From: an uncultured Burkholderiales bacterium
GTDB taxonomy: Bacteria; Pseudomonadota; Gammaproteobacteria; Burkholderiales; Burkholderiaceae_C
Assembly: GCA_903953985.1 (NCBI GenBank)
Contig: CAJBLW010000014.1
Span: 1-16,325 of the forward strand
DNA length: 16,325 nt
Direction: 5' to 3'
Shown here: in pieces, positions 7,303-14,610 of the stretch
How the letters are laid out: each line of letters opens with the position of its first letter
Position numbering within the stretch: the stretch's first letter is position 1
Notes under the pieces: model-generated
The model's input: the letters and a program-made list of their open reading frames with translations, nothing else
The model's database searches: none
What the model was told of the DNA's origin: nothing
Program-made: the position numbers and the translations under genes

Positions 7303-8451
7303 TCAAGCCGCCAGTTTGGCCTTGGGGGCAATCGTTTCCAGCGCATCGCTCAGGTGCTGCAAAGTGCGGGGCACTTGGTGCCATTTGTCCAGACCAAACA
7401 AGCCCATTCGGAAGGTGCGGAAGTCGGCAGGCTCGTCACACTGCAGGGGCACGCCCGCGGCGGTTTGCAGGCCCAGGGCCAAAAACTTTTTGCTGCTTTG
7501 AATCTCGGGGTCGGTGGTGTAGCTGACCACCACGCCTGGCGCTTCATAACCGGGCGCGGCCACGCTGGGGAAGCCGTGTTGCAAGAGCAACGACCGCACT
7601 TGGCGACCCAGCGCCAGTTGTTCGTCGCGCACTTTGGCAAAGCCATAGGTCTCGGTCTCCAGCATGGTCTCTTGCAGGCGCTGCAGGGCATCGGTCGGCA
7701 AGGTGGTGTGGTACATGTGGCCACCACTTTCGTAGGTTTCCATCACTTGCAGCCACTTTTTCAGGTCCATCGCAAAGGTGGTGCTGGTGGTGCTGTCAAT
7801 CGCTTGGCGGGCGCGCTCGCTCAGCATGACCATGGCGCAGCAAGGCGAGCTGCTCCAGCCTTTTTGTGGGGCGCTGATCAACACATCGACGCCCGTGGCT
7901 TGCATGTCCACCCACATGGCGCCTGAGGCGATGCAGTCCAGCACAAACAGGCCGCCTACCGCGTGCACCGCATCGGCCACGGCCTTGAGGTAGTCGTCGG
8001 GTAGGATCATGCCAGCCGAGGTTTCCACGTGCGGGGCAAACACCAGCGCAGGTTTTTCTGACGCAATGGCGGCTTTGACTTCTTCGATCGGAGCAGGTGT
8101 CCAGGCGGCTTGGGACGACTCGGACACGCGGCGGGCCTTGAGCACGCTGTGGCTTTTGGGGATCTGGCCCATGTCAAAGATTTGCGTCCAGCGGTAGCTG
8201 AACCAGCCATTGCGGATGACCATCACGTGCTGATTGGTGGCAAATTGTCGGGCCACCGATTCCATGCCAAAGGTGCCGCTGCCTGGAACCAGCGCGACCG
8301 AGTGGGCACCATAAACGGTTTTGAGCATGCGTGAAATGTCGGTCATCACGCCGCCAAAGCGTTGGGACATGTGGTTCAGCGAGCGGTCGGTGTAGACCAC
8401 CGAAAATTCGAGCAGACCGTCTGGGTCAATGTGGGGCAGCAATCCGGGCAT
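7303..8451 (-). CDS. class V PLP-dependent aminotransferase, alanine/serine-glyoxylate type, 382 aa
   Basis: It matches the alanine-glyoxylate / serine-glyoxylate aminotransferase group. There is an N-terminal DRSLNHMSQRF segment, a PGSGTFGMESV phosphate-binding region, APHVETSAGM, and FVLDCIASGAMWVDM with the Asp that contacts the PLP ring nitrogen. The PLP lysine is Lys197 in ISAPQKGWSSSP. The C-terminus has FRTFRMGLFGLDKW, typical of the family. Such enzymes transfer an amino group from alanine, serine or a related donor to glyoxylate or pyruvate; donor and acceptor cannot be fixed here. I start at the ATG at 8451, not the one at 8463, because GGAG at 8458-8461 lies six bases upstream and homologues usually begin MPGLLP. 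The gene lies 197 bp after the thioredoxin-like gene, and that gap shows nothing clear. Confidence 0.9.
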   Translation of the reverse strand: MPGLLPHIDPDGLLEFSVVYTDRSLNHMSQRFGGVMTDISRMLKTVYGAHSVALVPGSGTFGMESVARQFATNQHVMVIRNGWFSYRWTQIFDMGQIPKSHSVLKARRVSESSQAAWTPAPIEEVKAAIASEKPALVFAPHVETSAGMILPDDYLKAVADAVHAVGGLFVLDCIASGAMWVDMQATGVDVLISAPQKGWSSSPCCAMVMLSERARQAIDSTTSTTFAMDLKKWLQVMETYESGGHMYHTTLPTDALQRLQETMLETETYGFAKVRDEQLALGRQVRSLLLQHGFPSVAAPGYEAPGVVVSYTTDPEIQSSKKFLALGLQTAAGVPLQCDEPADFRTFRMGLFGLDKWHQVPRTLQHLSDALETIAPKAKLAA

Positions 8452-8457
8452 GGGGAT

Positions 8458-8461
8458 CTCC
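8458..8461 (-). promoter_or_regulatory. ribosome-binding site deciding the aminotransferase start
   Basis: On the minus strand GGAG ends six bases before the ATG at 8451, an ideal spacing. It overlaps the codons after the upstream ATG at 8463, which has no such site, so the shorter protein is preferred. Confidence 0.75.
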
Positions 8462-8648
8462 ATTTTTCAAATCATGAATAGCGAAGCTTACATGACCTTT
8501 GCTCGGGTGTCTTGGCCGAGTTTGTCTTCAGCCATGCTGAGCAGCTTGTTTGCAAGTGATGGTCAGGATGGATGCGGCGTCCGTGCCGCCTTGACAGACG
8601 ATGGCAGCCAAATAAGCAGTCATCAGACAAAAGAGGGGGTAGCAAGCC

Positions 8649-9155
8649 TCATGGCGTCGGGATTCTCAGTATGTCCAAGTGCTGGTTCACGGTTAAGTAA
8701 GCTTTGACGCCCGATGGAAGTTCTTTGAGCTGCTTCAAATCCGGAGACAACAGCCAGAAGGATGGGAAGACCAACGTCTTTGAGGTGTCCCCCACCAAAG
8801 TTTTAAATTGGTTAAAAGTCAGGCTTTTGTCTTTAACTTTCAAATACATGCTCGGGCCGCGCAACCAAGTTCGAATGTCTACCACCACGACCTCTGAGAA
8901 AGCTTCCTTGAGTTCCGAGCGATGATCGGACAGAAATCGCTTGTACTCAAGGCAAGGTGGGCAGTCCTTTGCGCCGAGGTATAAAAAGATGGGCTTGCCG
9001 GTGCTTTTGGCGGTTTCAAGCGCGGACGTGAGATCAAAAACGCGCTCGCGCAGTGAGAATGGGGCTTCGACAACAACAGGGGCGTAATCGTTGGGGATGG
9101 CGGCATGGGCCGGAATCACAAACAACCCCATCCATACAAGAAGAAGTCGTTTCAT
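8649..9155 (-). CDS. exported thioredoxin-fold protein with CPPC motif, 168 aa
   Basis: A signal peptide is evident: MKR, then a hydrophobic core, then a likely cut after Ala18 in PAHA-A. The mature part has a thioredoxin-like fold with GKPIFLYLGAKDCPPC. The redox pair is Cys65/Cys68, and the cis-proline is probably Pro131 in VFPS. CPPC with an N-terminal signal points to a periplasmic thiol-disulfide protein of the SoxW/DsbD-C or thioredoxin_7 type. Partners are unknown. An AGGG element shortly upstream supports the ATG at 9155. It follows lspA by 29 bp and is probably in the ribF-ileS-lspA operon. Base composition differs: hand count of 8761-8880 gives about 44 % GC, against about 62 % for 9241-9300 in lspA, so it may have joined the operon later. 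Confidence 0.8.
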   Translation of the reverse strand: MKRLLLVWMGLFVIPAHAAIPNDYAPVVVEAPFSLRERVFDLTSALETAKSTGKPIFLYLGAKDCPPCLEYKRFLSDHRSELKEAFSEVVVVDIRTWLRGPSMYLKVKDKSLTFNQFKTLVGDTSKTLVFPSFWLLSPDLKQLKELPSGVKAYLTVNQHLDILRIPTP

Positions 9156-9184
9156 GATCGACCCTGTGTTTAAAACTGTTAGTC

Positions 9185-9685
9185 TCAGCGCCCGCGCCGC
9201 ACGCGAAAAATTTCATCCAGGATCAGCAGTGCCGCGCCCACGCTGATGCCGGCGTCGGCCACGTTGAAGGCCGGGAAGTGCCAAGTTCCCCAGTAAAAGT
9301 CGAGAAAGTCGACCACGTAGCCGTGCAGCAGGCGGTCGATGACGTTGCCAATCGCGCCGCCCAAGATCAGGGCGATGGCCAGGCTGAAGAGTTTTTGGCC
9401 AGCGTGTGAACGCAACATCCAGACCATGAAAATGGCCGCGGCCACACCGATGCCCGTAAAAAACCAGCGTTGCCAGCCGCCCGCACCCGCCAGAAACGAA
9501 AATGCCGCGCCGTGGTTGTGCACCCGCACCAAATTGAAAAACGAGGTGATGGGCTTGCTGTCGCCCAACTGAAAAGCGCCCAGTACCAGCACCTTGGTGA
9601 ACTGGTCGAGCAGCAATACCAAGAGAGCAATGCCCAGCCAGACCCACAGACTGGGGCGGTGGCTGGTTTTTAATTTGTTGGCCAT
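9185..9685 (-). CDS. lspA: lipoprotein signal peptidase (signal peptidase II), 166 aa
   Basis: LspA is an inner-membrane aspartic protease that removes the signal peptide of prolipoproteins after lipid attachment. Four membrane helices are visible. The catalytic aspartates are Asp117 in GNVIDRLLHGYVVDF and Asp144 in FNVADAGIS. The N-terminal LDQFTK and VHNHGAAFS segments are also family signatures. Length is normal. The start at 9685 lies 28 bp after the ileS stop, the usual ileS-lspA operon arrangement of proteobacteria. The thioredoxin-like gene follows directly. Confidence 0.96.
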   Translation of the reverse strand: MANKLKTSHRPSLWVWLGIALLVLLLDQFTKVLVLGAFQLGDSKPITSFFNLVRVHNHGAAFSFLAGAGGWQRWFFTGIGVAAAIFMVWMLRSHAGQKLFSLAIALILGGAIGNVIDRLLHGYVVDFLDFYWGTWHFPAFNVADAGISVGAALLILDEIFRVRRGR

Positions 9686-9713
9686 GCTTGTGGGTCCTTG
9701 GGGAGTGTCAGCT

Positions 9714-12593
9714 TCAGGCCATCAGGCGGGTTTCGCCAGCGCCATACAGGTTGCTCACGCAGCGGCCGCAAATGGTGGGGTGGTCGGCGTTGTGGCCCAC
9801 GTCGTCGGCGTAGTGCCAGCAGCGCTCGCATTTCACGGACTGGCTGACTGCCACTTGCACCGCAAGGGTGTCACCCGCCTGCAAAGTCACTTTGGAAGTG
9901 ATGAACACGAACTTGATGTCTGCGCCCAAACTGGCCAGCAGGGCGTGGTCGGCCGCAGGCGCCTGAAGCGCTATCTCGGCTTGCAGCGATGCGCCCACTT
10001 GGCCCTCTGCACGCAGGTTTTCGATGTCTTTGTTCACCAGATCGCGGATCTCTCGGATGCGCGCCCACTTGGCCAAAAGGGCGATGTTTTGTGCGGCATC
10101 CGCCGCACCGAAGTCGCTGAAGGTTTCCAGGAAGATGGATTCTGATGTGCCGAAAGTGGCCCAGGCCTCTTCGGCGGTGAATGACAAGAACGGTGCCATC
10201 CAGCGCAGCATGCCGTGGGTGATACGCCACAAAACCGTTTGTGCGCTGCGGCGGGCCAGCGACTTGGGGGCTGTGGTGTAAAGGCGGTCCTTGAGCACAT
10301 CCAGATAAAACGCGCCCAAGTCTTCCGAGCAATAAATCTGCAGCTTGGAGACCACGGGGTGGAATTCGTAGACGTCGAAGTGGGCGCGGATATCGGCTTG
10401 CAGTTGCGCGGCGCGGGCCAGCGCAAAGCGGTCGATTTCCAGCAGTTGGTCATCGGCCACGGCATCCTGTGTTGGGTCAAAGTCGCTCACGTTGGCCATC
10501 AAGAAGCGCAGTGTGTTGCGGATGCGGCGATAGCTGTCCACCACGCGGGCCAGGATTTTGTCGTCGATGTTGAGGTCACCCGAGTAGTCGGTACTGGCCA
10601 CCCACAGGCGCACGATTTCAGCACCCATTTTTGAGGTGATGGTTTGCGGGTCCACCGTGTTGCCCAGCGACTTGCTCATCTTGCGGCCTTGGCCGTCGGT
10701 GGCAAAGCCGTGCGTCAGCAGGCCTTTGTAAGGCGCGCGGTCATACAAGGCGCAGCCCAGCAGCAGGGAGCTGTGGAACCAGCCACGGTGTTGGTCGTGG
10801 CCTTCCAGATACAAGTCAGCCTCTGGGCTGGAATTGTCAGGTGAGCTGTGGAAAGGCGGCACGCCATAAGCGTCTTTGTGGCTGCCGCGCAGTACATGCT
10901 GGAAGGTGGAGCCGGAGTCGAACCAGACTTCCAAAATGTCGGTGCTTTTGGTGTAGTGCGGCGCGTCCTGTGCACCCAAAATCTCTTCGACCGTCACGCG
11001 GCTCCAGGCTTCGATGCCGCCTTTTTCAACAATGTCAGCGGCTTGGTCCAGGATGGCCATGGTGTTGGGGTGCAGTTCCCCGGAGTCCTTGTGCAGAAAG
11101 AACGGCACGGGCACGCCCCAGCTGCGCTGGCGCGAGATGCACCAGTCAGGTCGGTTGGCGATCATGTCGCGCAGGCGGGTCTTGCCGTTTTCGGGGTAGA
11201 ACTGCGTTTGCTCGATCGCGTCAAGCGCCAGCTGGCGCAGGGTCTTGGGGGCCTTGTCCTTTGTGAAAACGCCCTCTCCCTCGTCCATGCGCACAAACCA
11301 TTGGGCGGCAGCACGGTAGATGACGGGGGTTTTATGACGCCAGCAGTGGGGGTAGCTGTGGGTGATGGTGACGGTGGAGAGCAAGCGACCCGCGCTCCGC
11401 AGCGCGTCCAGCACCACGGGGATGGCTTTCCAGATGTGCAGGCCACCAAACAGCGGAAAGTCGGCTGCATAGGTGCCGTTGCCCTGCACCGGGTTCAAGA
11501 TGTCGTCGTACTTCAGGCCGTTGGCGATGCAGGAGTTGAAGTCGTCCACGCCGTAAGCAGGAGAGGAGTGGACCAAGCCCGTGCCGTCGCTGTCGCTGAC
11601 GTATTCGGCCAGGTACACGGGGGAGAGGCGCTTGTAGCCAACATCGACATCGTGCAATGGGTGGCGGAAGTTCAGGCCGCCCAGCGCCGTGCCTTTGACG
11701 GTGGCCAGCACGGTGCCGCCTTGCAGGCCAAAGCGCTCCAGGCATTTGTCCACCAGCGACTCGGCCAGCACCAGGCAGCCCTTGTCGGTTTGCACCAGTG
11801 CATACGTCAGCTCAGGGTGCGCGTTCAGGGCCTGGTTGGCCGGGATGGTCCAGGCGGTGGTAGTCCAGATCACGGCAAAGCCGCTTTGACCAGCGGGCAA
11901 GGCGGTGAGGCCAAAGGCGGCGGCCAGTTGGGTTGCGTCATCGGTTTCAAATGCCACGTCCAGCGTGTCGCTTTGCTTGTCCTGGTATTCGATCTCGAAT
12001 TCGGCGAGCGATGAGCCGCAGTCAAAGCACCAATAAACGGGTTTGAGGCCACGGTAGACAAAGCCGCGCTCGATCACGCGCTTGAAGGCACGGATTTCAC
12101 CGGCTTCGTTGGCTGGGTCCATGGTCCGGTAAGGGCGCTCCCAGTCGCCCAGCACGCCAAGTCGCTTGAAATCTTCTCGTTGCTGGGCGATCTGCTCGGT
12201 GGCGAAGGCGCGGCTCTTGGCCTGCATGTCGTCTCTAGACAGCTTGCGGCCATGCAGTTTTTCGATCGCGTTTTCGATGGGCAGGCCGTGACAGTCCCAG
12301 CCGGGGATGTATTGCGCGTCAAAGCCCGCCAACTGCTTGGATTTGACGATCATGTCTTTGAGCACCTTGTTCAGCGCGTGGCCGATGTGCAGTTTGCCGT
12401 TGGCGTAGGGTGGGCCGTCGTGCAGCACGAACAGCGGGGCGCCCTGGCGGGCGGCGCGCAGTTTTTTGTAGAGGCCGCCTTCGTTCCAGTCCTTGACCCA
12501 GCCCGGCTCGCGCTTGGGTAAGTCGCCGCGCATCGGGAACGGGGTATCCATCATGTTGATGCGGGTGTCGGGGTTCTGGGTTGGGTCGGTCAT
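9714..12593 (-). CDS. ileS: isoleucyl-tRNA synthetase, 959 aa
   Basis: This class I synthetase attaches isoleucine to tRNA-Ile. Motifs in order: HIGH at 69-72 in ANGKLHIGHALNK, GWDCHGLPIE, the CP1 editing domain with TTTAWTIPANQALNAHPE, KMSKS at 638-642 in GRKMSKSLGN, an anticodon-binding helical region, and a C-terminal zinc finger with Cys922/Cys925 and Cys942/Cys945. The intact editing domain and zinc finger match the eubacterial IleS1 type. It is slightly longer than the E. coli enzyme (938). I use the ATG at 12593, although no clear ribosome site precedes it; the double ATG at residues 14-15 is a possible alternative. It sits between ribF and lspA, the standard order. Confidence 0.97.
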   Translation of the reverse strand: MTDPTQNPDTRINMMDTPFPMRGDLPKREPGWVKDWNEGGLYKKLRAARQGAPLFVLHDGPPYANGKLHIGHALNKVLKDMIVKSKQLAGFDAQYIPGWDCHGLPIENAIEKLHGRKLSRDDMQAKSRAFATEQIAQQREDFKRLGVLGDWERPYRTMDPANEAGEIRAFKRVIERGFVYRGLKPVYWCFDCGSSLAEFEIEYQDKQSDTLDVAFETDDATQLAAAFGLTALPAGQSGFAVIWTTTAWTIPANQALNAHPELTYALVQTDKGCLVLAESLVDKCLERFGLQGGTVLATVKGTALGGLNFRHPLHDVDVGYKRLSPVYLAEYVSDSDGTGLVHSSPAYGVDDFNSCIANGLKYDDILNPVQGNGTYAADFPLFGGLHIWKAIPVVLDALRSAGRLLSTVTITHSYPHCWRHKTPVIYRAAAQWFVRMDEGEGVFTKDKAPKTLRQLALDAIEQTQFYPENGKTRLRDMIANRPDWCISRQRSWGVPVPFFLHKDSGELHPNTMAILDQAADIVEKGGIEAWSRVTVEEILGAQDAPHYTKSTDILEVWFDSGSTFQHVLRGSHKDAYGVPPFHSSPDNSSPEADLYLEGHDQHRGWFHSSLLLGCALYDRAPYKGLLTHGFATDGQGRKMSKSLGNTVDPQTITSKMGAEIVRLWVASTDYSGDLNIDDKILARVVDSYRRIRNTLRFLMANVSDFDPTQDAVADDQLLEIDRFALARAAQLQADIRAHFDVYEFHPVVSKLQIYCSEDLGAFYLDVLKDRLYTTAPKSLARRSAQTVLWRITHGMLRWMAPFLSFTAEEAWATFGTSESIFLETFSDFGAADAAQNIALLAKWARIREIRDLVNKDIENLRAEGQVGASLQAEIALQAPAADHALLASLGADIKFVFITSKVTLQAGDTLAVQVAVSQSVKCERCWHYADDVGHNADHPTICGRCVSNLYGAGETRLMA

Positions 12594-12612
12594 GGTTCGT
12601 CAAGTCGAGGGG

Positions 12613-12703
12613 GCTTCGACAAGCTCAGCCCGAGCGGCTGGGCCGTTCGGAGAGAAAAGGGTGGTGGGGCCGTTTTGACGTTCGCCCTGAGCCTGTCGAA
12701 GGG
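12613..12703. repeat. REP-like inverted repeat pair between ribF and ileS
   Basis: The left arm (12613-12637) contains TTCGACAAGCTCAGCCCGA. The right arm (12679-12703), read in reverse complement, contains TTCGACAGGCTCAGGGCGA. The shared core is TTCGACA-n-GCTCAG. The arms lie about 40 bp apart in opposite orientation, so the transcript can fold into a long hairpin. The TTCGACAGGCTCAG type is a frequent dispersed repeat in GC-rich bacteria. It lies inside the operon and may affect ileS expression or mRNA ends. Confidence 0.75.
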
Positions 12704-12724
12704 CAGCAAACGAGGGCCAGAGCG

Positions 12725-13762
12725 TCAAATTCGGTCGCGGGTGGTTTGGCGGCTGGTTTCACCATGGCGGGAGGCAAACCACGCCTGTGCATCATCGCAG
12801 TCTTTGGCGATGCCCTTTGTCAGGGCGTCCAGACCGTCGTATTTGAGTTCGTCGTGTAGTTTGTGCAGCAAGTCCACCCGAATGATTTTACCGTAGCCCC
12901 CCTCGGGACCCAGATGGGCGGGCCAGTCGAATGCATGCGTCTCCAGCAGCACGCGCCCGCCGTTCACGTCGTTCGGGTCGAGCGAAGGGCGGATGCCCAG
13001 ATTGGCAACGCCCCGCAATGGGTGATCGGCCAAGCCATGCACCTGCACCACAAAGATGCCGCTGGCGGCCGGCCTGCGGTGCGTAAAGCGTAAATTTAGC
13101 GTGCGAAAACCGTCGCCTGCGCCTTCGGCTGTGGCCGCCAACTCGCGACCCAGCTTGCGCCCATGCACCACATGGCCACTGATGCTGTAGGGGCGGCCCA
13201 GCAGGGCCTGCACCGCTGCCATGTCGCCCCGGTTCAGTGCCTCGCGCACCGCCGAGCTGGACACGCGCAGGCCGCGCACCTCGTAGCTGTTCATGCGGGC
13301 CACGTCAAAGCCCAAGTTTTGACCGGCAGCGTCAAGCATGGCGTAGTCGCCCGCGCGCTTGGCACCAAAGCGGAAATCGTCACCCACCAGCACATAGCGC
13401 ACGCCCAGGCCGCACACCAGCACCTGCTCAATGAAGTTTTGGGGCGATTGGCTGGCCAGCCGGGCGTCAAAGGGCACCACCACCACTTGGTCCACGCCGC
13501 AGCGCTCTAGTTCTTGCAGTTTGTCGCGCATCGTGGCAATCCGGGCCGGGGCCAGATCGGGCTGGTGGAGGGCCTTGGCAAAGTAGTCACGCGGGTGGGG
13601 CTCGAAGGTCATCACGCAGCTGGGCACGATCCGGTGTGCCGCTTCGCTGCGCAGAAGGGCCAGCATGGCCTGGTGACCCCGATGCACGCCGTCAAAGTTG
13701 CCGATGGTCAAGGCGCAAGCGGGGGCCAGATCGGGATGGTGGAAGCCTCGGTAAACCTTCAT
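12725..13762 (-). CDS. ribF: bifunctional riboflavin kinase / FAD synthetase, 345 aa
   Basis: RibF converts riboflavin to FMN and then FAD in the cytoplasm. The N-terminal adenylyltransferase domain shows TIGNFDGVHRGHQ (Gly21-His30) and RVSSSAVREAL around 167-176. The flavokinase domain begins with GRPYSISGHVVHGRKLG (from Gly189) and has the catalytic Glu274 in LLETHAFDW. The usual Pro-Thr-Ala-Asn motif is changed to Arg-Thr221-Leu-Asn223 after an insertion of about nine residues, so Thr and Asn are kept. I start at the ATG at 13762 (MKVYRGFHHPDL), which matches family N-termini; an upstream ATG at 13807 adds 15 unlikely residues. It is first in the ribF-ileS-lspA unit and divergent from the HNH gene. 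Confidence 0.94.
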   Translation of the reverse strand: MKVYRGFHHPDLAPACALTIGNFDGVHRGHQAMLALLRSEAAHRIVPSCVMTFEPHPRDYFAKALHQPDLAPARIATMRDKLQELERCGVDQVVVVPFDARLASQSPQNFIEQVLVCGLGVRYVLVGDDFRFGAKRAGDYAMLDAAGQNLGFDVARMNSYEVRGLRVSSSAVREALNRGDMAAVQALLGRPYSISGHVVHGRKLGRELAATAEGAGDGFRTLNLRFTHRRPAASGIFVVQVHGLADHPLRGVANLGIRPSLDPNDVNGGRVLLETHAFDWPAHLGPEGGYGKIIRVDLLHKLHDELKYDGLDALTKGIAKDCDDAQAWFASRHGETSRQTTRDRI

Positions 13763-13942
13763 GTCGCTCGTGTTGTCCTGCCGCTGATCTGACCCAAGCG
13801 CCAGCATTCACGGTATTGTCAATGTAAGAGGGTATATTGTGACCGAGCCCGATCCCTTCATCCTTGCACCCCAAGACTTGAGGACCGATCGAGACGGAAC
13901 TTTTCGTGTCAGTGGTCTTTGAACTGTTGTATGGAGGCGTCT
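13763..13942. promoter_or_regulatory. divergent intergenic region (ribF / HNH gene)
   Basis: This 180-bp gap is expected to hold promoters for the ribF operon and for the HNH-ligase pair. An AT-rich patch at 13814-13840 contains TATATT (13833-13838, plus strand), a possible -10 for the HNH gene. It also contains TTGACA on the minus strand (13817-13822), a perfect -35 hexamer for ribF, but no matching -10 follows at 16-18 bp. Individual boxes are therefore uncertain. Confidence 0.4.
13933..13937 (+). promoter_or_regulatory. Shine-Dalgarno GGAGG selecting the HNH GTG start
   Basis: GGAGG is followed five bases later by GTG at 13943. It overlaps the in-frame ATG at 13931, which has no site of its own. 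The element therefore points to the GTG as start. Confidence 0.75.
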
Positions 13943-14500
13943 GTGAAGGTTTTGAAACTCTCGGCCCAAGGCTTGCCGCAATCGTGGATCACACTGGAGC
14001 AAGCCGTCACCCATTACGCAGCCGACGAGGTGCGTTGGGAAGCGGGCCAGCAATTGGCGGTTTTTCACGGCGGTCACAACGCGATAACAGGTCAGCAATC
14101 CGTCATTACCGTCAACAGCATCATTGGCACGCAGGGCGTTCCGCGCATCAACCCCTTTGACTTGCGATCCGGCTTGACCAACACCAAGTTGTTTGTGCGC
14201 GACCGCCAGGTGTGCGCTTATTGCGGTGGGCATTTTCACGAGTCGGAATTGACCCGCGAGCACATCGTCCCGCTGGCGCAGCGTGGCCCAGACCACTGGA
14301 TGAATGTGGTGACCGCCTGCCGTTCCTGCAACCACCGCAAAAGCAACCGCACGCCTGAGCAGGCCAGTATGCCCCTGTTGTATGCGCCTTATGTGCCCAG
14401 CCTGTGGGAAGACTTTATTCTGCGCAACCGCCGCATCCTGAGTGACCAGATGGCCTTCTTGATGGCGCATGTGCCCAAGGGCTCGCGCTTGATGGCCTGA
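13943..14500 (+). CDS. HNH endonuclease-family protein, 185 aa
   Basis: A GTG start is preferred because of the GGAGG five bases upstream and the N-terminus MKVLKLSAQGLPQSW, which I associate with this conserved Burkholderiales family. The HNH domain is in the second half. A zinc-binding CAYC (Cys91, Cys94) and CRSC (Cys126, Cys129) frame the active-site residues His107 (REHIVP), Asn121 (WMNVV) and His131 (CNHRK). The N-terminal ~80 residues are an uncharacterised domain, and the C-terminal part holds PLLYAPYVPSLWEDF and NRRIL. HNH proteins of this kind are metal-dependent nucleases, but the biological role of this family is unknown. It lies 110 bp upstream of an exported DNA ligase gene on the same strand, possibly one transcript. 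No signal peptide. Confidence 0.88.
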   Translation: MKVLKLSAQGLPQSWITLEQAVTHYAADEVRWEAGQQLAVFHGGHNAITGQQSVITVNSIIGTQGVPRINPFDLRSGLTNTKLFVRDRQVCAYCGGHFHESELTREHIVPLAQRGPDHWMNVVTACRSCNHRKSNRTPEQASMPLLYAPYVPSLWEDFILRNRRILSDQMAFLMAHVPKGSRLMA

Positions 14501-14597
14501 GGGCAACGGCTGCAGGTTTCGCTTGCACGGGTGGTCAAAGCAACGCATCATGGCTTCCTGAATACAAAAGGCCCAGATTTCATGGTCTGGAGCCCTC

Positions 14598-14604
14598 AGG
14601 GAGG
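14598..14604 (+). promoter_or_regulatory. strong ribosome-binding site of the DNA ligase gene
   Basis: AGGGAGG ends six bases before the ATG at 14611. This favours the long N-terminus over an internal ATG at 14698, which lacks such a site, and so fixes the long n-region of the export signal. Confidence 0.75.
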
Positions 14605-14610
14605 CACTGC

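Noticed and set aside
10848..12014. Long open plus-strand frame opposite ileS
   Set aside because: It lies wholly inside ileS, whose motifs are complete. The antisense product looks like no known protein and is explained by GC-rich codon bias.
13817..13822. Perfect TTGACA on the minus strand as the ribF promoter
   Set aside because: No acceptable -10 hexamer lies 16-18 bp downstream, so I note it only as a weak hint.
14573..14590. Short hairpin CCAGA/TCTGG before the ligase gene as a terminator of the HNH gene
   Set aside because: Only five pairs, an eight-base loop and no T-run; not convincing as a terminator.
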